Assembly: GCA_026419405.1 (NCBI GenBank)
Contig: JANZZL010000108.1
Location: 1 to 35,109, forward strand
Reading direction: 5' to 3'
Source: Paracoccaceae bacterium
GTDB taxonomy: Bacteria; Pseudomonadota; Alphaproteobacteria; Rhodobacterales; Rhodobacteraceae
DNA length: 35,109 nt
The notes beneath the pieces are model-generated. The model was not told where the DNA came from. It saw only the letters and a program-made list of their open reading frames with translations, and did not search any database. Positions 27,032-34,622 of the stretch are shown here, in pieces. Both the position numbers and the translations under genes were made by a program. Numbering within the stretch: the first letter of the stretch is position 1; every line of letters begins with the position of its first letter.

Positions 27032-27838
27032 TCACGCCATCGCGCGCAGGAACGCCCGCAGGATCCGCTCCAGCTTCGCGGCGCCGAGTGGCGCCATGGC
27101 CTTGGTGTGCTCGTGGCTGATCCGCTCCTCCGAGAGGCCCGCCGCCATGTTGGTGACCGTCGAGATCGCGGCGACCCTCAGCCCGAGGAAACGGGCCAGG
27201 ATCACCTCGGGCACCGTCGACATGCCCACGGCATCGGCACCGAGCGTCCGGATCGCGCGGATCTCGGCGGGCGTCTCGAACGACGGCCCCGAATACCAGG
27301 CGTAGACGCCTTCGGCCAGGGCGATGCCCTCGGCCGCCGCCGCCGCCCGCAGCGCGGCGCGCAGGGCGGGATCGTGCGCGTCGGTCATCGGCACGAAGCG
27401 CGCGTCGGTCGGTTCTCCGATCAGCGGGTTCAGGCCCGAGAAGTTGATGTGATCCGACAGCAGCATCAGCTCGCCCGGCCGGATGCCGGGGTCGAGCGAC
27501 CCCGCGGCGTTGGTCAGGATCAGCGCCTCTGCCCCCAGCGCCTTCAGCACCTCGAGCGGCAGGCGCATCGCCGCGGGGTCACCGGTCTCGTAGTAGTGCG
27601 CCCGCCCGCCGAACACGGCGACGCGCACGCCCTCGAGCCGCCCGACGACGAGGGTCGGGGAATGCCCCGAGACGCCCGCATGCGGAAAGCCGGGAAGGTC
27701 GGCATAGGGCACGGCCACGCCCTCGACCGCGCCGGCGAGGTGGCCCAGGCCCGAGCCGAGCACCAGGCCGAGCCGAACCGGTTCCGCGCCGGCGCGGGCG
27801 CGGACCAGCGCGGCAAGCTCCTCAGCGTTCCTTGACAT
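27032..27838 (-). CDS. punA: purine nucleoside phosphorylase, trimeric class
   Basis: Cleaves purine (deoxy)nucleosides with phosphate to the base and (deoxy)ribose-1-phosphate. The 268-aa protein has the phosphate loop LGSGLGHL (27-34), GHSPTLVVG, GGRAHYYE, LTNAAGSL (109-115), GPSFETPAE (184-192, E188), GMSTVPE (M206) and STVTNMAAG with N230. An Asn at this place fits preference for 6-oxopurines such as inosine and guanosine. It is the last gene of the BMP transporter operon and overlaps the upstream permease by 17 bases, so imported nucleosides are probably its substrates. Confidence 0.93.
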   Translation of the reverse strand: MSRNAEELAALVRARAGAEPVRLGLVLGSGLGHLAGAVEGVAVPYADLPGFPHAGVSGHSPTLVVGRLEGVRVAVFGGRAHYYETGDPAAMRLPLEVLKALGAEALILTNAAGSLDPGIRPGELMLLSDHINFSGLNPLIGEPTDARFVPMTDAHDPALRAALRAAAAAEGIALAEGVYAWYSGPSFETPAEIRAIRTLGADAVGMSTVPEVILARFLGLRVAAISTVTNMAAGLSEERISHEHTKAMAPLGAAKLERILRAFLRAMA

Positions 27839-28790
27839 AGGGCTGCCCGCCCGCGCGGGGCGGAATGGCCTTGCCGACGAAGCCGGCGAGCACGATCACG
27901 GTCAGCACGTAGGGCAGCGCGTCGAGGAACGGCACGGGCACCTTGAAGCCGGCCGCGGCCTCGATCACGTCGGGGCGCAGCGCCAGCGCCTGGAGGAACC
28001 CGAACAGCAGGCAGGCGTAGAGCGCATGCCACGGCCGCCACTTGGCGAAGATCAGTGCGGCCAGCGCGATGTAGCCGCGCCCCGCCGTCATCTCGCGCCC
28101 GAAGCCCGCCTGGAGCGCGGTCGCCATGTAGGCGCCGGCGATCCCGCAGAGAACGCCGGTGATCAGCACCGCCGTGTAGCGCAGCCGCGTCACCGAGATC
28201 CCCGCGGTATCGACCGACTCGGGGTTCTCTCCCACCGCCCTCAGTCGCAGGCCGAAGCGGGTGCGGAACAGCACCCACCAGGTGAGCGGCACCGTGAGGA
28301 GCGCGACGTAGACCAGCGCGGTATGGCCCGAGACGACCTCGGCGTAGAGCGGGCCGAGCAGCGGAACCTCGCTGAGCGTCCCGGACAGCGGCAGGGTCAG
28401 CGCCTGGAAGCGGGCGGCCCCTTCGAGCGGTGGCGTGCGCCCGCCCTGCCCGAAGAGATCCTCGGCCACCAGCACGGTGATCCCCGAGGCGAGGAAGTTG
28501 AGCGCCACGCCCGAGATCAGCTGGTTGCCCCGGAAGGTGATCGAGGCAAGGCCGTGGATCACCGCCAGCACCATCGAGGCGCCGATCCCCGCCATGAGCC
28601 CGACCCAGGCCGAGCCGGTCAGGAAGGCGACCGCCCCCGAGGCCATCGCCGCCATCAGCATCTTGCCCTCGAGCCCGATGTCGAAGATGCCCGCGCGTTC
28701 CGAGAACAGGCCCGCGAGGCAGGCCAGCAGCAATGGCGTGGCGAGCCGGAGCGTCGAGTCGAGGATCTGGAGGAGGGTCGCGTAATCCAT
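27822..28790 (-). CDS. nucleoside ABC transporter permease (second subunit)
   Basis: A 322-aa inner-membrane permease of the branched-chain amino acid / ribose / nucleoside superfamily (BPD_transp_2). It begins MDYATLLQILDSTLRLATPLLLACLAGLF and has the family block GIFDIGLEGKMLMAA, then about nine to ten helices and the coupling segment NPESVDTAGI that contacts the ATPase. Start ATG 28790 overlaps the stop of the other permease (TGATG). Order and gene company match NupC/NupQ-like subunits. Confidence 0.92.
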   Translation of the reverse strand: MDYATLLQILDSTLRLATPLLLACLAGLFSERAGIFDIGLEGKMLMAAMASGAVAFLTGSAWVGLMAGIGASMVLAVIHGLASITFRGNQLISGVALNFLASGITVLVAEDLFGQGGRTPPLEGAARFQALTLPLSGTLSEVPLLGPLYAEVVSGHTALVYVALLTVPLTWWVLFRTRFGLRLRAVGENPESVDTAGISVTRLRYTAVLITGVLCGIAGAYMATALQAGFGREMTAGRGYIALAALIFAKWRPWHALYACLLFGFLQALALRPDVIEAAAGFKVPVPFLDALPYVLTVIVLAGFVGKAIPPRAGGQPYVKER

Positions 28791-29893
28791 CAGGCCGCCC
28801 CCGCCGCCGGCCGCCGGCCGAAAGTGCGGAAGCCCCAGCCGACGAGCATCCGCATGGCGTTGTCGAGCGCCCCCGTGAACAGGATGACGAGCGCCTGCAC
28901 CACGGTGCGCAGCTCGATCGGAATCGAGGTCCACAGCCCGATCTCGGCCCCGCCCTGATAGAGGATCCCGAAGAGCAGCGCGGCGAGGAACACGCCGACC
29001 GGATGGTTGCGGCCCATCAGCGCGACCGCGATGCCGATGAAGCCCGCCCCCTCGGCCGAGTTCAGCACCAGCCGCTCGCTCTCGCCCATGACGTTGTTGA
29101 TCGCCATCAGCCCGGCGAGCGCGCCCGAGATCAGCATCGACAGCATGATGATGCGGAAGGGCGAGATCCCGGCGTAGACCGCCGCGGCTTCCGACTTGCC
29201 GAAGGCGCGGATCTCGTAGCCGAGCCGCGTCCGCCACAGCAGCAGCCAGACCAGCCAGCAGGCGAGGATCGCCAGCAGGAGGGTGATGTTCGCCGGCACC
29301 GAGGGGCTGAACAGTCTGCCGACCAGCGGCAGGTCGTGCAGCGTCGGCAGGCCCGCGCCCGCAGGGAAGCGGGCGGTCGCGGGGTCCATGGTCCCCGGCG
29401 GGCGGAAGACGTTGACCAGCAGGTAGACCAGCAGCGAGGCCGCGATGTAGTTGAACATGATCGTGGTGATCACGATGTGGCTGCCGCGCCGGGCCTGGAG
29501 ATAGGCCGGGATCGCCGCCCAGGCCGCGCCGAAGAGCGCCGCGCCGAGCATCGCCGCCGGCAATGCCAGCGTCCAGTGCGGCCAGGGCAGGGAGAGGCAG
29601 ACGATCGCCACCCCGAGCCCGCCGATCTGCGCCTGCCCCTCGCCGCCGATGTTGAACTGGCCGGCGTGGAAGGCCACCGTCACCGCAAGTCCGGTGAAGA
29701 TGAACGAGGTGGCGTAGTAGAGCGTGTAGCCCCAGCCGTAGGCCGAGCCGACCGCGCCCTGAAGCATCGTCCGCATCGCCTCGACCGGGTCGGCGCCGAT
29801 CGCCAGGATCACCAGCGCCGAGATCAGCAGCGCCAGGACGAGCGACAGGAGCGGCACGAGGACCACGTCCGCCCAGACCGGAAGCCGCGTCAT
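28790..29893 (-). CDS. nucleoside ABC transporter permease (first subunit)
   Basis: A 367-aa inner-membrane permease, partner of the next gene product. It has the block FNIGGEGQAQIGGLG, ten or so helices, and the ATPase-contact segment SEAAAVYAGI. ATG 29893 has a GGGGAGGGG-like ribosome site a few bases upstream; an in-frame extension to 29968 would run into the ATPase gene and is unlikely. It lies 49 bases after the ATPase gene. Confidence 0.92.
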   Translation of the reverse strand: MTRLPVWADVVLVPLLSLVLALLISALVILAIGADPVEAMRTMLQGAVGSAYGWGYTLYYATSFIFTGLAVTVAFHAGQFNIGGEGQAQIGGLGVAIVCLSLPWPHWTLALPAAMLGAALFGAAWAAIPAYLQARRGSHIVITTIMFNYIAASLLVYLLVNVFRPPGTMDPATARFPAGAGLPTLHDLPLVGRLFSPSVPANITLLLAILACWLVWLLLWRTRLGYEIRAFGKSEAAAVYAGISPFRIIMLSMLISGALAGLMAINNVMGESERLVLNSAEGAGFIGIAVALMGRNHPVGVFLAALLFGILYQGGAEIGLWTSIPIELRTVVQALVILFTGALDNAMRMLVGWGFRTFGRRPAAGAA

Positions 29894-29942
29894 GCGCACC
29901 CCTCCCCGACGTGGCGCCCGGCCGGCGCCCGCGCGTGCCGCC

Positions 29943-31526
29943 TCATGCCGCCTCCTTCCCGGCGGCAATGCCCGCCATCATCAGGCCGAGTTCGCGCGCG
30001 TCGGTTTCCTGCGGCAGCCGCTCGCCCATGATCCGGCCGTCGAACATCACCAGGATGCGGTCCGACAGCGAAAGGATCTCGTCGAGCTCGACGCTGACGA
30101 GCAGGATCGCCGCACCCGCATCGCGCAGCGCGATGAGCCGCCTGTGGATGAACTCGATCGCGCCGATGTCCACCCCGCGCGTCGGCTGGCCGACCAGGAG
30201 AAGCCGGGGCTCGGCCTCGATCTCGCGCGCCAGAACGAGCTTCTGCTGGTTGCCGCCCGAGAAGTTCTTCGCCGGCAGGCGCGGGTTGGGCGGGCGCACG
30301 TCGAAGCGTTCGATCTTGCCCTCGGCCGAGGCGATGAGCTTGCCGTTGTCCATCAGCAGCGCATTGCGCTGATAGGCCGGATCGTGGTGGTAGCCGAAGG
30401 CGAGGTTCTCCCACGCCGTGAAATCGAGGATCAGGCCCAGGTGCTGGCGGTCCTCGGGGACATGCGCGATTCCCCCCGCGCGCCGGGTGCGGCCGTCGGC
30501 ATGGCGGCCGGTCAGGTCGATCTCCCGGCCGTCGAGGCGGACGCGCCCCGTCGCCTTGCCGATGCCGCCCAGCACCTCGAGAAGCTCCGACTGGCCGTTC
30601 CCGGCGACGCCGGCGATCCCGAGGATCTCGCCGGCGCGCACCTGCAGCGATATCCCGCGCAGCCGCTCCACCCCGTGGTCGTCGACGACCCTCAGGTTCT
30701 CGACCTCCAGGACCTCGCGCCCCGGGGCCGCCGGCCGCTTCTCGACCTGCAGCAGCACCTTCCGCCCGACCATCAGCTCGGCAAGCTGTTCGGGGCTGGT
30801 CTCGGCGGTCCGGACGGTGGCCGTCATCTCGCCGCGGCGCATCACGCTTACCGTGTCGGTGATCTCCATGATCTCGCGCAGCTTGTGGGTGATCAGGATG
30901 ATCGTCTTGCCCTGCTGCTTCAGCCCCTCGAGGATGCGGAACAGGTGGTCGGCCTCGGCCGGCGTCAGCACGCCGGTCGGCTCGTCCAGGATCAGGATGT
31001 CGGCCTTGCGGTAGAGCGCCTTGAGGATCTCGACGCGCTGCTGGTGGCCGACGGAGAGATCCTCGATCGTCGCGTCGGGATCGACCTCGAGCTCGTATTC
31101 CTCGGCCAGCTGCCGGAGCAGCCGGCGCGCCTTGGCAAGCGAGGGACGCAGCAGCGCGCCGTCCTCGGCGCCGAGGACCACGTTCTCGAGCACGGTGAAG
31201 TTCGGCACCAGCTTGAAGTGCTGGAACACCATGCCGATCCCGGCGCGGATCGCGGCCTGGCTGTCGGTGATCTCGGTGCGCCGGCCGTTGATCCAGATCT
31301 CGCCGGCATCGGCCCTGTAGAAGCCGTAGAGGATCGACATCAGGGTGGATTTTCCGGCGCCGTTCTCGCCGATGATGCCGTGGATCGTGCCCGGCATCAC
31401 GCGGATCGAGATGTCCCTGTTGGCCTGCACCGGCCCGAAGGCCTTCGAGATCCCCCGCAGCTCGATCGCCGGGGCGATGCCGGGGGCGGCCGTCTCCGGC
31501 CGCCCCGATGTGTCCCTGGGAGTCAT
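29943..31526 (-). CDS. nucleoside ABC transporter ATPase with two nucleotide-binding domains
   Basis: A 527-aa cytoplasmic fusion of two ABC domains, as in RbsA and NupA-type importers. Domain 1 is complete: GENGAGKS (53-60), signature LSVGHQQ (157-163) and Walker B LILDEPT (178-184). Domain 2 has the degenerate GVAGNGQS (306-313, Lys replaced by Gln) with signature FSGGNQQ (422-428) and QPTRG instead of a catalytic glutamate. Such asymmetry is normal for this family. ATG 31526 directly follows the binding-protein stop. Expected to power nucleoside uptake. Confidence 0.94.
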   Translation of the reverse strand: MTPRDTSGRPETAAPGIAPAIELRGISKAFGPVQANRDISIRVMPGTIHGIIGENGAGKSTLMSILYGFYRADAGEIWINGRRTEITDSQAAIRAGIGMVFQHFKLVPNFTVLENVVLGAEDGALLRPSLAKARRLLRQLAEEYELEVDPDATIEDLSVGHQQRVEILKALYRKADILILDEPTGVLTPAEADHLFRILEGLKQQGKTIILITHKLREIMEITDTVSVMRRGEMTATVRTAETSPEQLAELMVGRKVLLQVEKRPAAPGREVLEVENLRVVDDHGVERLRGISLQVRAGEILGIAGVAGNGQSELLEVLGGIGKATGRVRLDGREIDLTGRHADGRTRRAGGIAHVPEDRQHLGLILDFTAWENLAFGYHHDPAYQRNALLMDNGKLIASAEGKIERFDVRPPNPRLPAKNFSGGNQQKLVLAREIEAEPRLLLVGQPTRGVDIGAIEFIHRRLIALRDAGAAILLVSVELDEILSLSDRILVMFDGRIMGERLPQETDARELGLMMAGIAAGKEAA

Positions 31527-32522
31527 TCAGAACGACAGCGCGGGGCAGCTGTCGTCCGACATGTAGTCGTGCACCTGAAGCTCGCCCGAGGCGATCTTCG
31601 CGGCCGCAGCGTCCACGGCGGCCTTCATCTCCTCGGTCACCAGCGAGGCGTTGTGCTCGTCGAGCGCATAGCCGACGCCGCCGTTGGCGATGCCCATGAC
31701 GTTGACGCCGGGCTGGAGGTTCTCGCCCTCCTTGAACGCCTCGTAGACGGCATTGTCCACCCGCTTGAGCATCGAGGTCAGCACCGAGCCGGGGTGCAGG
31801 TAGTTCTGGTTGCTGTCCACCCCGATCGAGAGCTTGCCCTCGTCGGCCGCGGCCTGGAGCACGCCGATGCCGGTTCCGCCGGCCGCGGCATAGATCACGT
31901 CGGCGCCCTGGGCGATCTGCGCCTTGGCCAGCTCGCCGCCCTTCACCGGGTCGTTCCAAGCCGCCGGGGTCGTGCCGGTCATGTTGGCAATGATCGTGGC
32001 GTCGGGGTTCACCGCCTTGACGCCCTGGGCGTAGCCGCAGGCGAACTTGCGGATGAGCGGAATGTCCATGCCGCCCACGAAGCCTACCGTGCCGGTCTTG
32101 CTGGCCATCGCCGCCATCATGCCCACGAGGTAGGAGCCCTCGTGCTCGTTGAACACCACCGACTTCACGTTCGGCTGGTCCACCACCATGTCGATGATCG
32201 CGAACTTGGTGTCGGGGTAGTCGGGCGCGACCTTGTTGAGCACGTCGCCGAAGGCGAAGCCGGTCATCACGATCGGGTTCGACCCGGCCTCGGCCAGCCG
32301 GCGCAGGGCCTGCTCGCGCTGCGCCTCGGACTGCATCTCGAGCTCGCGGTAGGTGCCGCCGGTCTCGGCCTTCCAGCGCTCGGCGCCGTTGAATGCGGCC
32401 TCGTTGAACGACTTGTCGAACTTGCCGCCGAGGTCGAAGATCAGCGCCGGCTCGGCGAGCGCGGCGCCCGAGGCCAGCGCCAGCGTGGCGGCGGCGCCGA
32501 GGATGCTCTTGAGATAGCTCAT
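31527..32522 (-). CDS. BMP family nucleoside-binding protein of ABC transporter
   Basis: A 331-aa periplasmic substrate-binding protein of the BMP/PnrA family, which binds purine nucleosides. The signal peptide is cleaved after ALA at A23; there is no lipobox cysteine, so it should be a soluble periplasmic protein. Family features include FDLGGKFDKSFNEAAF, the FNEHEGSYLVGMMAA segment, GFVGGMDIPLIRKF and GVDSNQN. GGGAG lies six bases before ATG 32522. It is the first gene of the operon and is normally the most highly expressed subunit. PNP at the end of the operon supports nucleosides as ligands. Confidence 0.93.
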   Translation of the reverse strand: MSYLKSILGAAATLALASGAALAEPALIFDLGGKFDKSFNEAAFNGAERWKAETGGTYRELEMQSEAQREQALRRLAEAGSNPIVMTGFAFGDVLNKVAPDYPDTKFAIIDMVVDQPNVKSVVFNEHEGSYLVGMMAAMASKTGTVGFVGGMDIPLIRKFACGYAQGVKAVNPDATIIANMTGTTPAAWNDPVKGGELAKAQIAQGADVIYAAAGGTGIGVLQAAADEGKLSIGVDSNQNYLHPGSVLTSMLKRVDNAVYEAFKEGENLQPGVNVMGIANGGVGYALDEHNASLVTEEMKAAVDAAAAKIASGELQVHDYMSDDSCPALSF

Positions 32523-32578
32523 GGAAATCTCCCGGTTGGTGTTCGGCCCCGGGTCCGTCCCGGCGGCACGTCAATCCG

Positions 32579-32604
32579 CGGATCTCTGTCGGATCGTCGC
32601 GGAT
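32579..32604. promoter_or_regulatory. three CGGAT boxes spaced 10-11 bases in the leader of the nucleoside operon
   Basis: CGGAT occurs at 32579-32583, 32590-32594 and 32600-32604, intervals of 11 and 10 bases, so all three lie on the same face of the helix. The first is part of a ten-base palindrome ATCCGCGGAT (32574-32583). They fall at or just downstream of the predicted transcription start, a place where a repressor would act. Confidence 0.4.
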
Positions 32605-32632
32605 TTAGGGCCGAGGGGGCAGGGGTGGTCAA
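32603..32632 (-). promoter_or_regulatory. candidate promoter of the nucleoside transport operon
   Basis: On the - strand, TTGACC (32632-32627), an 18-base spacer and CTAAAT (32608-32603) lie about 80 bases before the binding-protein start. The -35 box is good and the -10 box is weak. Confidence 0.35.
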
Positions 32633-32722
32633 TAGGCATGTTGCTCCGCCGGCGGGCGGCGGCACGGACCCGGCGCTCCGGCCGCTGCGTGACGCGCGCC
32701 GGACCGGCCGGCCGCCAGCGGC

Positions 32723-33130
32723 TCAGGCAGGGCGCAGGTCGCGGCGCATCAGCAGCGCGGCGATGCCGGGCGCATGGTAGCCGGGGCGTCTGCCCACCTC
32801 CGCCCAGCCCTCGGCGCGGTAGAGCGCGCGGGCGGCGGCGTTGTCCTCGGCCACCTCGAGGAAGGCCTCTTCCGCCCCACGGGCGAGGGCGCGCGCATGG
32901 AATGCCCGGAGCAGTCGTCGGCCCAGCCCGTGCCGGCGCAGCTCGGGCGGGACGGCAAGGGTGAGCAGCTCGGCCTCGTCTGCCACCGTCCGGCCCACCA
33001 GGAATGCCCGGCCCTCCTCCAGCAGGAAGGCGCCGCGCGTGGCGAGAACCTCGTCGAACTCCGCGGCCGTCCACGGCCGGGGAACCGCGAAGGAGATCGC
33101 GTGCAGGGCGGCCAGCTCCTCCGCTGTCAC
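32723..33130 (-). CDS. rimI: ribosomal protein bS18-alanine N-acetyltransferase RimI-like GNAT enzyme
   Basis: A 135-aa single-domain GNAT acetyltransferase. The acetyl-CoA loop is RRHGLGRRLL (65-74), followed by AFLEVAEDNAAARALYRAEGW, typical of RimI, which acetylates the N-terminus of ribosomal protein S18. The start is GTG 33130, overlapping the tsaB stop as GTGA. Its place directly after tsaB matches a very common bacterial pairing and is the main reason for calling RimI rather than another GNAT. Confidence 0.85.
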   Translation of the reverse strand: MTAEELAALHAISFAVPRPWTAAEFDEVLATRGAFLLEEGRAFLVGRTVADEAELLTLAVPPELRRHGLGRRLLRAFHARALARGAEEAFLEVAEDNAAARALYRAEGWAEVGRRPGYHAPGIAALLMRRDLRPA

Positions 33131-33786
33131 GGCAGCAGCTCCGGCGGCGCCTCGCGTCGTGGCGCGGCATCGGCCGCGCGCAGGTAGAGCGGCGCCGGCC
33201 GGCCGGGTGGCGCACCGGCACCGGCGGCCAGCGCGGCAAGGCGGCCGATGGCGACCGCAAGCGGCACGGGCTGCGCCAGCGCCACCGCGCCGAGCACCGG
33301 GGCAAGCCGCGGCGCCGCGTCGCCCGCGACGGCCCCGGCCGAGAACGCCCAGGAGGGCAGCGCATCGTCGCGGGCAAGCGCCGGGGGCGGCGATTCCGCC
33401 CCGTCGAAGAGCTGCAGGAAGACCTCGCCCCGGCGGGCGTCGAGCGCGGCCAGCACCGGTCGCGGCAGGCCGTATGCCGCGGCCTCGAGCGCCGTGACCC
33501 CCACGGCGGGAACCCCGAGCGACATCGCCAGCCCGCGCGCCGCGGCCACCGCAAGCCGCACGCCGGTGAAGTTGCCTGGCCCGGTGCCGACCGCGATCAG
33601 CCCGAGGTCGCGCCAGGCCAGGCCCTGCCCCGCCAGCATCCCGGCGAGCATCGGCATCAGGCGCTCCGCCTGCCCGCGCTCCATCGGCTCGGCGCGTTCG
33701 GCCAGGATCTCTCCGCCGCGAAGCAAAGCGGCCGCGCAATGCGCGGCCGAGGTGTCGAAGGCGAGGACCGGCGCGTCAGGCCGCAA
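33127..33786 (-). CDS. tsaB: t6A synthesis protein TsaB
   Basis: TsaB is the inactive Kae1-like scaffold that dimerises with TsaD in tRNA t6A synthesis. The 219-aa protein starts PVLAFDTSAAHCAAALL and has the core blocks GQAERLMPML, VGTGPGNFTGVRLAVAAARGLA and LDARRGEVFLQLF. The only start codon that gives the conserved first strand is TTG at 33786, which overlaps the upstream NifU-type gene by 11 bases; a rare start may keep TsaB low. TsaE, its partner, is at the left end of the window. Confidence 0.9.
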   Translation of the reverse strand: MRPDAPVLAFDTSAAHCAAALLRGGEILAERAEPMERGQAERLMPMLAGMLAGQGLAWRDLGLIAVGTGPGNFTGVRLAVAAARGLAMSLGVPAVGVTALEAAAYGLPRPVLAALDARRGEVFLQLFDGAESPPPALARDDALPSWAFSAGAVAGDAAPRLAPVLGAVALAQPVPLAVAIGRLAALAAGAGAPPGRPAPLYLRAADAAPRREAPPELLP

Positions 33787-34339
33787 CGGGCCTGACCTCG
33801 ATCACTTCCGGGATGTAGTGCCTGAGCAGGTTCTCGATGCCCATCTTCAGCGTCAGCGTCGAGGAGGGGCAGCCTGCGCAGGCCCCCTGCATGTGCAGGT
33901 AGACGACGCCGCGGTCGAAGCCGTGGAAAGTGATGTCGCCACCGTCCTGCGCCACCGCCGGACGGACGCGCGTATCGAGAAGCTGCTTGATCTGCTCGAC
34001 GATCGCGGCGTCGGGGCCCTCGTGCGCGGCATGGCCGCCGCCGCCCCCGGCCTCGTCCTCCAGCGCGGGCAGGCCCGACTGGAAGTGCTCCATGACCGCG
34101 CCGAGGATCGCGGGCTTGATGTGGTCCCACTCCACGGCGTCGGACTTGGTGACCGTCACGAAGTCGTTGCCGAGGAAGACGGCCGTCACGCCCTGCACGC
34201 CGAAGATCCGGCGGGCGAGCGGCGAGCGGACGGCGGCCTCGCTGCTGGGAAAGTCGGCGGTTCCGGTCTCGAGCACGGTCTGGCCCGGCAGGAACTTCAG
34301 CGTGGCCGGATTCGGGGTGGACTCGGTCTGGATGAACAT
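33776..34339 (-). CDS. NifU/Nfu-type iron-sulfur cluster carrier
   Basis: A 187-aa Fe-S scaffold or carrier with two domains: an Nfu N-terminal domain beginning MFIQTESTPNPATLKFLPG, a Gly-rich linker near 98-102, and a C-terminal NifU domain with VRPAVAQDGGD and the cluster-binding GACAGCPSS (C154, C157). It resembles mitochondrial NFU1 and is not a nitrogen-fixation NifU, since the central ferredoxin domain is missing. An ATG at 34348 is also in frame, but ribosome-site spacing favours 34339. It heads the unit that continues into tsaB and rimI. Confidence 0.92.
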   Translation of the reverse strand: MFIQTESTPNPATLKFLPGQTVLETGTADFPSSEAAVRSPLARRIFGVQGVTAVFLGNDFVTVTKSDAVEWDHIKPAILGAVMEHFQSGLPALEDEAGGGGGHAAHEGPDAAIVEQIKQLLDTRVRPAVAQDGGDITFHGFDRGVVYLHMQGACAGCPSSTLTLKMGIENLLRHYIPEVIEVRPVAA

Positions 34340-34348
34340 GGGGCGCAT

Positions 34349-34352
34349 CTCC
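34349..34352 (-). promoter_or_regulatory. ribosome binding site that decides the NifU-type gene start
   Basis: On the - strand GGAG (34352-34349) abuts ATG 34348 with no spacer but is nine bases before ATG 34339. The second ATG also gives the N-terminus usual for the family. Confidence 0.55.
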
Positions 34353-34363
34353 GGCGTTGCCTT

Positions 34364-34394
34364 CTTAGATGCGCCCCGCCGCCGGCCATGTCAA
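34364..34394 (-). promoter_or_regulatory. candidate promoter of the NifU-type gene
   Basis: A consensus -35 box TTGACA (34394-34389, - strand) is followed after 19 bases by TCTAAG (34369-34364), or after 18 by ATCTAA. The spacing is long and the -10 box is poor. The rest of the divergent gap to 34622 has no gene I can support. Its right end (about 34565-34622) is clearly AT-richer than the surroundings and probably holds the promoter of the last gene, although no boxes fit well. Confidence 0.3.
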
Positions 34395-34622
34395 GATTTG
34401 GAACGGTTCTAAACTCGGGGCCGCATCGCCGCCCGCAGCCACGGGAACCGTTGCCGGGAAGGAAACGACCCCCCCTGCAGCGGCCCCTCTGAAGCGGCAT
34501 CAAGATGAACGGCCCGTGAATTTCTGCGGTTCTGCCCGAGTTCCGCCGCAATCTGCCGCGAAGACTGGGCAGAGATCTTGTGGGTTGTTGTTTCCGCAAG
34601 CGCAATAATTGTAGGTTGCGAG

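Noticed and set aside
29943-31526. Degenerate Walker A and missing catalytic Glu in the second ATPase domain
   Set aside because: This asymmetry is normal for RbsA/NupA-type double ATPases, so it is not a sign of decay.
29892-32780. A 962-codon + strand frame opposite the nucleoside transporter genes
   Set aside because: It is a shadow of the ATPase and binding-protein genes, which carry intact family motifs and overlapping stop/start junctions.
34369-34608. A 79-codon + strand frame in the gap after the NifU-type gene
   Set aside because: It has no ribosome site and no recognisable motif, and it lies over the likely promoters of both flanking genes.
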